From Beverwykella pulmonaria (Eukaryota > Ascomycota > Dothideomycetes > Pleosporales > Melanommataceae): 64,000 bases of DNA. The notes beneath the pieces are model-generated. The model saw only the letters and a program-made list of their open reading frames with translations. It ran no database searches and was not told where the DNA came from. Made by a program: the position numbers and the translations under genes. The DNA lies in NCBI GenBank assembly GCA_001599595.1, contig BCHH01000021.1, positions 180,287-244,286 of the forward strand, given 5' to 3'. Shown here piece after piece: positions 58,426-64,000 of this stretch. How positions within the stretch are numbered: the stretch's first letter is position 1; each line of letters opens with the position of its first letter.

Positions 58426-59120
58426 AGTTGGGAGATGGACTCGTGAAAGGAAAACCACTTTGTAGGTTTTATCTCGGACTATCTCTAATTGGCTTGGGAA
58501 AACTAACTAACCTGTATCCTTCCTGCAGGGAACGAATCGATTGGGCTTGGTGAAGAGAGTGACACTCTGGTATTGATAAATTGGCTTCTCAATTTGTAAA
58601 TAGAGTTTCAAGAAACCGAGTTTTCTTGCTTCCTAGGATTTTCTCTGGTTAATTCTATCTTACTGTAATTACCCGAGACTATCATGCGCAGCTCATCCAC
58701 TTTCTCCCACGGCCTTCTCCGCGGGGCTTGCTCTTGTCAAAATGTGATCCAGTGTCGCTAATCTTGTAGATTAGCGATTAACGCAAGACGGGCCGAACTC
58801 TGCAGGGCAAGGTTATGTGTCATGCTTGCTTATGCGGTCTGCAAGGTACCGTCTGCATTGGGAAACGTGGAGGAAGGCGCACGATCTGGGCGAGGCGACA
58901 TGGCTTCACCGTGCAGCGTTGCAATGAGCAATTATTCTAGAGAGCCCAGTGGTTCGTACAGCGCGCAGGGATGATGCTTAGATTTTCCTTGACCAAGCCC
59001 TCTCGTAGTGAATCAGCTGGGCATATCGCTCCTAGCTTCTGTTATCATCTTTGGTCTTAAACTATTGACGCTACCAAACTTTATTACAGTCACGCGTTAA
59101 AAGTTTGGTTCGCGGAGCAA
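58426..59120. other. Intergenic
   Basis: Holds a strong hairpin (separate entry) and no gene. The possible intron near 58461-58529 may belong to the 3' UTR of the Ser/Thr-rich gene. Confidence 0.45.
58755..58777. other. 10-bp stem, 3-nt loop hairpin
   Basis: TCGCTAATCT-TGT-AGATTAGCGA is a perfect inverted repeat. It could be a remnant of a transposon tip or a structured 3' element. No terminator role is claimed. Confidence 0.7.
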
Positions 59121-59136
59121 GCGCTACCGGTAGCGC
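59121..59136. repeat. 16-bp perfect palindrome
   Basis: GCGCTACCGGTAGCGC reads the same on both strands. It sits just upstream of the Tc1/mariner remnant and may be part of its terminal repeat, but the matching right end was not found. Confidence 0.65.
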
Positions 59137-59184
59137 GTCCACGCCACATCATCAATTGTTAACGTCGCGCGCTTCAAGAAATCA

Positions 59185-59945
59185 GTGAGAACGCAGCAGC
59201 ACCATCCAATTCAACCCCAGAAGAGCGCATGCGAATTATCTCCAAGTCTGAAGCTGGTCGTTCGAACAAGGAGCTGGCTAATGAGAACACGCTCCGACGC
59301 TGGCGCCTCTACCACAATCCATGATCTCCCTCGCAGTGGTCGTCTTCGCAAAACTACAGATCGCAACGTGCGTGCACTCTTTCGACAAGCGCGAAAAGCA
59401 CTAAAGATTAACTACAAGCCCCTCCAGCGCGAGGTGGGTCTTAACCTGCGTATCTCTAAGTCTACTGCGTACAAGCGGCTACGGGATGAACTTGAGACGT
59501 AAAGAAGAGGCTTTGTATTACCTAGATAACAGCACGGAGGCGCCTTCTGTAAAGGAAGAGATCTCTAATGATTGCTTAGTTTAGGTGGGCTCTAGCGCTA
59601 ATTGACAGGAGTGATTTTAACTACCTGAAGAGAAATGGAGACATGAGATGGTGAGGTAAGACATAAGCAGCACGCTACACAGCAGGTGATTGACATCAAC
59701 ATAACAACGCGGGCAACAACGGAATTTATGTGAGAACATGACATTAGGGATCGTTGATTTCCTGCCCTACTTACTAGACTTAAACCTAATTGAGCACATG
59801 TAGTGCATGTTTAAGAGGACCTATACAAGCTCCACCCTGAGTTAGACACTATTAGCATCTCTGCTGAACATTGGGAGGAGTTCTTCAATGCTCTAAAGGG
59901 AGGCCTGGCGTCCGATACCCAATTCATACCTCAAGAAGGCTATCC
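59185..59945 (+). mobile_element. Tc1/mariner transposon remnant
   Basis: The left part encodes a helix-turn-helix DNA-binding segment of Tc1-type transposases: LPRSGRLRKTTDRNVRALFR, then LQREVGLNLRISKSTAYKRL, ending at a stop near 59502. Further right, DFLPYLLDLNLIEHM (near 59757) corresponds to the SPDLNPIEHxW box carrying the last catalytic acid. It is followed by a TAG in place of the conserved Trp, then LYKLHPELDTISISAEHWEE and FFNALKGG. The middle catalytic region is unrecognisable. The element is dead. Confidence 0.8.
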
Positions 59946-60532
59946 TTAGAATACCTTACCTCATGCATGCTGTGCGACGCGCGAGAGGTTATCAAACAAA
60001 AAAAAGAATCAACTGTGATCGAAATAAAGCCTTCATTGATTATATACGACGCTAATTCTTTGAGCTATTGGCAATTCAAGTATAGGGCCTTGATGTAGGA
60101 AACCCATATTCGCTTTTACCTGAGCCAAACTTTTATCGTAGTAGGTAACCCCATCGCATCCGTTGGAGGATGATAAGGGAACATTATATCCTGAATATAA
60201 TCGCGCGAGGTGGCCGAATTCTCAAGTATATCGACATGACCTTTCCAACATTCAGCATATCGGGGGCTTGACTGATACTGTTGGATTTGGGTATGAATTT
60301 TCTCTATATTGAGTTTTTGAGAAGGGGCATCTCGCCCCTCGAAGCATGCTCCACAGCACGCCGTTGATGTGGTCCTATTGTCCGGGTTGAACCTCGAGAT
60401 GCTGGAAACTGTTCTGAAACATTTTTGTCGTCTCCTTGCAGGGCTTGGCGGGTCACGGACAATGAGCCGAATTTGAATGTTCTTCTAGCTATTCACCAAG
60501 GCCACACTAACAAGGTGAAAGGCGCGCAGACA
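59946..60532. other. Intergenic
   Basis: No gene was recognised. Minus-strand frames near 60200-60420 show some coding-like text but contain stops. Confidence 0.35.
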
Positions 60533-60977
60533 CTAGAACAAGGGCCGTTTGCAATACCGGATGAACTCATTCTTATCAATTGGGGTAGTTACTGGAAAAT
60601 TGGAGCCATTGAGTACCAGATTCCAGCATGTAAGCTTCTTGGCCTTGGAGTTCCCACAAGTTAGCCCATACGTACTAATAAATACTTGTCCTCCGAGCGG
60701 ACGGTTCTCCACGGCGATTGCAACAAGATCCGGGAACCTCTTGAGCAAGTTGCGCAGGACATCACACACATACTGTTTAGCGTACGAGTCTGAGTCCTGT
60801 GCGCGGAGCATTTCGTATGCTCGGCGAATGTGTCCTCCAGACTCAGTCATGGGAGGCATCAACAGTTCGTATTGCTCGAGATGTTCGGTACCGATGATGA
60901 CGTATTCCACCTTGGGAATGATCGCATGTCCTTCGCCATACACTCGAGGAGGCCTAGACTCAAGTGAGAGAGTATGA
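60533..60977 (-). pseudogene. Gene fragment of unknown family
   Basis: The minus strand reads LESRPPRVYGEGHAIIPKVE, YVIIGTEHLEQYELLMPPMT, HIRRAYEMLRAQDSDSYAKQ and CDVLRNLLKRFPDLVAIAVE with normal protein composition, but the frame has no ATG before GTG at 60943 and a TAA lies just upstream (near 60980). No partner exon was found. The helix-rich text recalls the C-terminal parts of fungal F-box-type proteins, but this is only an impression. Confidence 0.4.
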
Positions 60978-62021
60978 CCTTAAACCGTTTTGAAGAAATT
61001 GCCTTGAGAGTGCCTGGATTTGTTATAAAGGTTTTTGGACGTTAGGCGTAGATTCAGCCTCATTTATAAACTTCACACGCCTGCCAAGAAATTGAAAGGT
61101 CGATCGTAGCTTGCAAGCGGAGTGGTCTGTGGGTATCTCACTGGTAGATACTTTAACATTGTGGTAGCGCCAATGAAGGAATCAAGAAGGGCTATGAGTG
61201 GTGCAGCGAATGTTGCATGCATCCTCTTTCGATTACCCAAATCGGGGGAGACGTCATTGTTGAACTAATGTCGTCAGCGAGGATATGTGTCGGGGAAAAA
61301 CACATGAGACAGACTCCAAACCCCGGGATTGGAATACATGTGATATTGGTGCAGCAATTGTCAATAACTTTTGTTGAAGATGCGGTCGAGCGTGTCAATC
61401 AGCTAATATAAGGAATCTATTTTGCTATGCTAAACACGCTGTATACGTAAAAACCCAACTATGCTTATTCTAAGCTCACCATTACCTGCTACAAACTCCT
61501 GCATGCCCCATTCATTTCTTCCTAAGGAACATTTCCCAAAACCCAAAACATGCAGAGGGCAGGGCCAGAAGAGAGGGGGGCGTTGAGGTTATTGCATATT
61601 TTCGGATTATGGCAGAGGAGATCGTTGGGAGGGTGCGATTGGGGGATCGCGTTTCGCAAGGTAGGGAGCTGGGTTGATTGAGCCTAGCCATCTAATAACG
61701 TTAGTTAAGTCGCTGGGCGTAGGTGGGCTGTAGCAATAGGAGACTGTGGTGTTGTGAGTTCTTTGTTTATTTGGGCTTCCAGGGGAGAGGAAATCTTTAT
61801 GGAGAAGGCGTAGTGAACGCAGTGATTGAATTGTTTCACTCATTACGGATGCAACGCGTCTTTGAACGTAAGTCTACTGGGCTGGTAAGAGAGCCGCATC
61901 GCCCATGACCATTGATAAGCTGCGGTTTCGACCATGTAACTTCACTTCTTCCTTGATGCACGAGAGACATCTCCAAGAAATCTCTGTTGTCTACATAATT
62001 CAAATAAATAAGCTTGTCTCA
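60978..62021. other. Intergenic
   Basis: No gene is supported. The right end is the 3' region of trs120. Confidence 0.45.
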
Positions 62022-64000
62022 TTACTCACAGCTAGCTCTCTTCGCAACAATCGTACACGGCTCCTTCAAATGCCAAGATCGCAGCTTCTGCTCGCCCAGG
62101 ATATCCGCCTGCAGTCTGGTCACAGTGCTGCTTCTCTCCCTATTACCTCGTTCTTCGCTTTCTGCTTTCAATATCTCTGTTTCCTCAACCGTAGCCCCAA
62201 CCTCGAAGACCCCACTGCATAGCGCGACAATCCCGAGCTCCGTTTCCACAGTATCTCCAGGCTGGAGGACCGGAAGTTTGCGCTGCAAGACTCCACTCCA
62301 TGAGAACCGTTTGTCTAAGTCAAGAGCAATGTTGTGTGGCAGGCCAGAAAGGTAAGGCTGTATTCGGAGAAGCGGTGAGATAGGATTCGGACTACGATTG
62401 AGAACTTTTGTGGTAAAAATGAGGAAGTCGTCAACCTGAATCTCGAATTTTGTTCGACCAATTTGGCGCACGTCATCGCCTCTGTTTGGGTAGTCAGGTA
62501 CAATGTGTGTCTCTATTGTCACGTCCTCCAATTTCATCGCTTCGACCATTCGTGACGAGAAGCGCATACCACGTAGCTCAATCTCTCCGTGGCGACCGTT
62601 GCCTTCTTCTTTCCATGTGCCGCGGACGAGCTTGAGGAGTTCGTGGCGATACCAGAATGCTTCCCTGCTGGCGCGCTCAACTTCGGGAGAAATCTTGCTG
62701 ACACTGACAACGAATTGACGCTGATTGGCGGGGTTGAGTGAGGGTATAGGTGCGAAGGGGTCGCTTAGATATAGTTTTGGAAGGACGATGACAATACGGT
62801 TGATATGACCGGGCTGTATAACCTCATGCACTGTGTACGAGTTGCTCCAAGAGTCCTCGGTATCGTCCATGTTGGTAGGGGATGCGCGGACTTGAAGTGA
62901 TATGGAAAGTGGATTAGGCCATGAATTTCGTAGATCCAAGAGAAGCATGCAGTATTCATCTCCATGAGCCTGCTTTTTGGTATCATGGAGGAATTTTTGG
63001 AAATCAGCATTGCTTTTATCGATCAAGATCGACGACGTAGAGAGAGACGCGGCCTGGATGGATGGGGAAGGTGCTGGCGGGTTAGACCACGCAAAATCCC
63101 CCGACAAGGGAACTATATCAGGTCGTTGTAGCTGGACGCTTGCATTGACAGTGATAGATATCGGAACGGACACCTGCCGTGTGAAGAATCGGTCCTGCAC
63201 TTCTGAGCGTCGTTTCCCAAGGTTGGCATAATCGAACTGAATGATAGCTTCGGTTAGACGAGTACGACCGATGACTTCGACCTCAAAAATTGCTTCATCT
63301 CCTGGCTTTATCATGATAGACTCTTCTTCCTCCTCCTTTCTGCACCAACGAAGCGGGGGGAAATGTGCAAGTTGAACCTCGAGCTCGTGCAACTCTGCGG
63401 GCGGAAGATCTTTGTTCGAAGTCGCTGCTTGGATTGCTACAGTTGCCGAATCTTGGAACGAAATGTGAACAAAGTCGACTGCAGTAGTCTTGGAAACATT
63501 TTTGAGGGTGATGGAGAATCGTTTTGTCTCTCCTTCTAAAACCATGAGAGCAGCTTGCGGGAGAGAAACGTCGCTGACGACTGCAATTGGCTGGTCTGGT
63601 ATGACACTGAATGTCAGCGATGTTGGCTTGGGGGCAATTGATGCATTTGAATCGGGGGATGTGGGAACCGCAGTTGCAGGTCGAGAAGCAGGGGCTTCTA
63701 GGCACGCCTTGAGTCCTATCTTCTTCATTTTCGAATCTCTTTCTGGCTTCCATGGGTCTGGGAAGATGGGAAATAGTCGTTCCCGACAGCCGCTAACTTT
63801 GATGTAGCATCCAATGATGGTCAAGATTCCCGTCGAGCGCGCCACTCCCATGAGAGGAAATTTTTGAGTTCGGTAAGGTCCCAATATGAACATCTCTTCG
63901 TGGCCCACGAATTCTACTCCATCTGCTGCAATTTTCAAAGAGTCGACTTCAAGCTCGAAGTCGTAGGGATTCTGAAGGGCTATCACGAATCGGTACTCCT
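62022..64000 (-). CDS. trs120: TRAPPII subunit Trs120 (partial, runs off right edge)
   Basis: The last 659 codons of a minus-strand gene are open to the edge, so the true start lies outside. The visible part begins EYRFVIALQNPYDFELEVDS and includes HEEMFILGPYRTQKFPLMGV, QRPDIVPLSGDFAW, then LNRSPNPISPLLRIQPYLSG and ETELGIVALCSGVFEVGATV. These match the Ig-like/ASPIC C-terminal half of fungal Trs120 (TRAPPC9; HypA in Aspergillus). Trs120 is a specific subunit of TRAPPII, the exchange factor for Ypt31/Rab11 at the late Golgi. No intron was seen in the visible part. Confidence 0.88.
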   Translation of the reverse strand, partial: EYRFVIALQNPYDFELEVDSLKIAADGVEFVGHEEMFILGPYRTQKFPLMGVARSTGILTIIGCYIKVSGCRERLFPIFPDPWKPERDSKMKKIGLKACLEAPASRPATAVPTSPDSNASIAPKPTSLTFSVIPDQPIAVVSDVSLPQAALMVLEGETKRFSITLKNVSKTTAVDFVHISFQDSATVAIQAATSNKDLPPAELHELEVQLAHFPPLRWCRKEEEEESIMIKPGDEAIFEVEVIGRTRLTEAIIQFDYANLGKRRSEVQDRFFTRQVSVPISITVNASVQLQRPDIVPLSGDFAWSNPPAPSPSIQAASLSTSSILIDKSNADFQKFLHDTKKQAHGDEYCMLLLDLRNSWPNPLSISLQVRASPTNMDDTEDSWSNSYTVHEVIQPGHINRIVIVLPKLYLSDPFAPIPSLNPANQRQFVVSVSKISPEVERASREAFWYRHELLKLVRGTWKEEGNGRHGEIELRGMRFSSRMVEAMKLEDVTIETHIVPDYPNRGDDVRQIGRTKFEIQVDDFLIFTTKVLNRSPNPISPLLRIQPYLSGLPHNIALDLDKRFSWSGVLQRKLPVLQPGDTVETELGIVALCSGVFEVGATVEETEILKAESEERGNRERSSTVTRLQADILGEQKLRSWHLKEPCTIVAKRASCE

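Overview
The window is nuclear DNA of a filamentous ascomycete (Pezizomycotina). The evidence is many 45-75 bp introns with GTPuNGu-type donors and CTAAC/CTGAC-type branch sites, HET-domain and NLR-type genes, a GH55 glucanase, and fungal housekeeping genes (ede1, ggc1, ypt1, efr3, trs120). The class cannot be fixed from sequence alone; Dothideomycetes or a relative is a guess. Single N bases at 5455 and 15340 show a draft assembly. No tRNA, rRNA or CRISPR array was seen.

Left arm (1-18.5 kb): an accessory region rich in self/non-self recognition genes and their remains. A HET-NACHT-ankyrin receptor runs off the left edge (1-2759, minus). It is followed by a HET-domain pseudogene (3565-4351), a short decayed copy of the receptor's own Walker B region (about 5646-5735), a broken patatin-like gene start (13510-13899, minus) and an isolated kinesin-light-chain-type TPR fragment (12057-12250, minus). 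An apparently intact Clr5-TPR gene has twelve near-identical repeats (14380-17424, minus). Divergent from it lies a tiny spliced gene for a 49-residue single-span membrane protein (18198-18399). A secreted GH55 beta-1,3-glucanase and a MIT-like protein gene sit among these. Two minisatellites, a TG microsatellite and a palindromic repeat end are also present.

Centre (18.9-50 kb): a dense, mostly conserved region. It holds a fungal protein of unknown function, an ING-family PHD protein, a Gfd2-like DEDDh exonuclease-fold protein, a borate/bicarbonate transporter, a Tda3-like FAD oxidoreductase, a WW-domain protein with a prion-like tail, the endocytic scaffold Ede1, a probable mitochondrial protein, an extended SDR, the mitochondrial GTP/GDP carrier Ggc1, Rab1/Ypt1 and the PI4-kinase anchor Efr3. 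Exon structures were worked out from splice motifs, phase and family conservation, and all coding lengths are multiples of three.

Right arm (50-62 kb): gene-poor and repeat-rich. It contains a decayed acidic-protein gene, an inverted-repeat element, a GT34 glycosyltransferase pseudogene, a secreted Ser/Thr-rich repeat protein whose last exons arose by tandem duplication of an exon-plus-intron unit, a dead Tc1/mariner transposase and a degraded gene of unknown type. The right edge returns to housekeeping with TRAPPII subunit Trs120 (partial).
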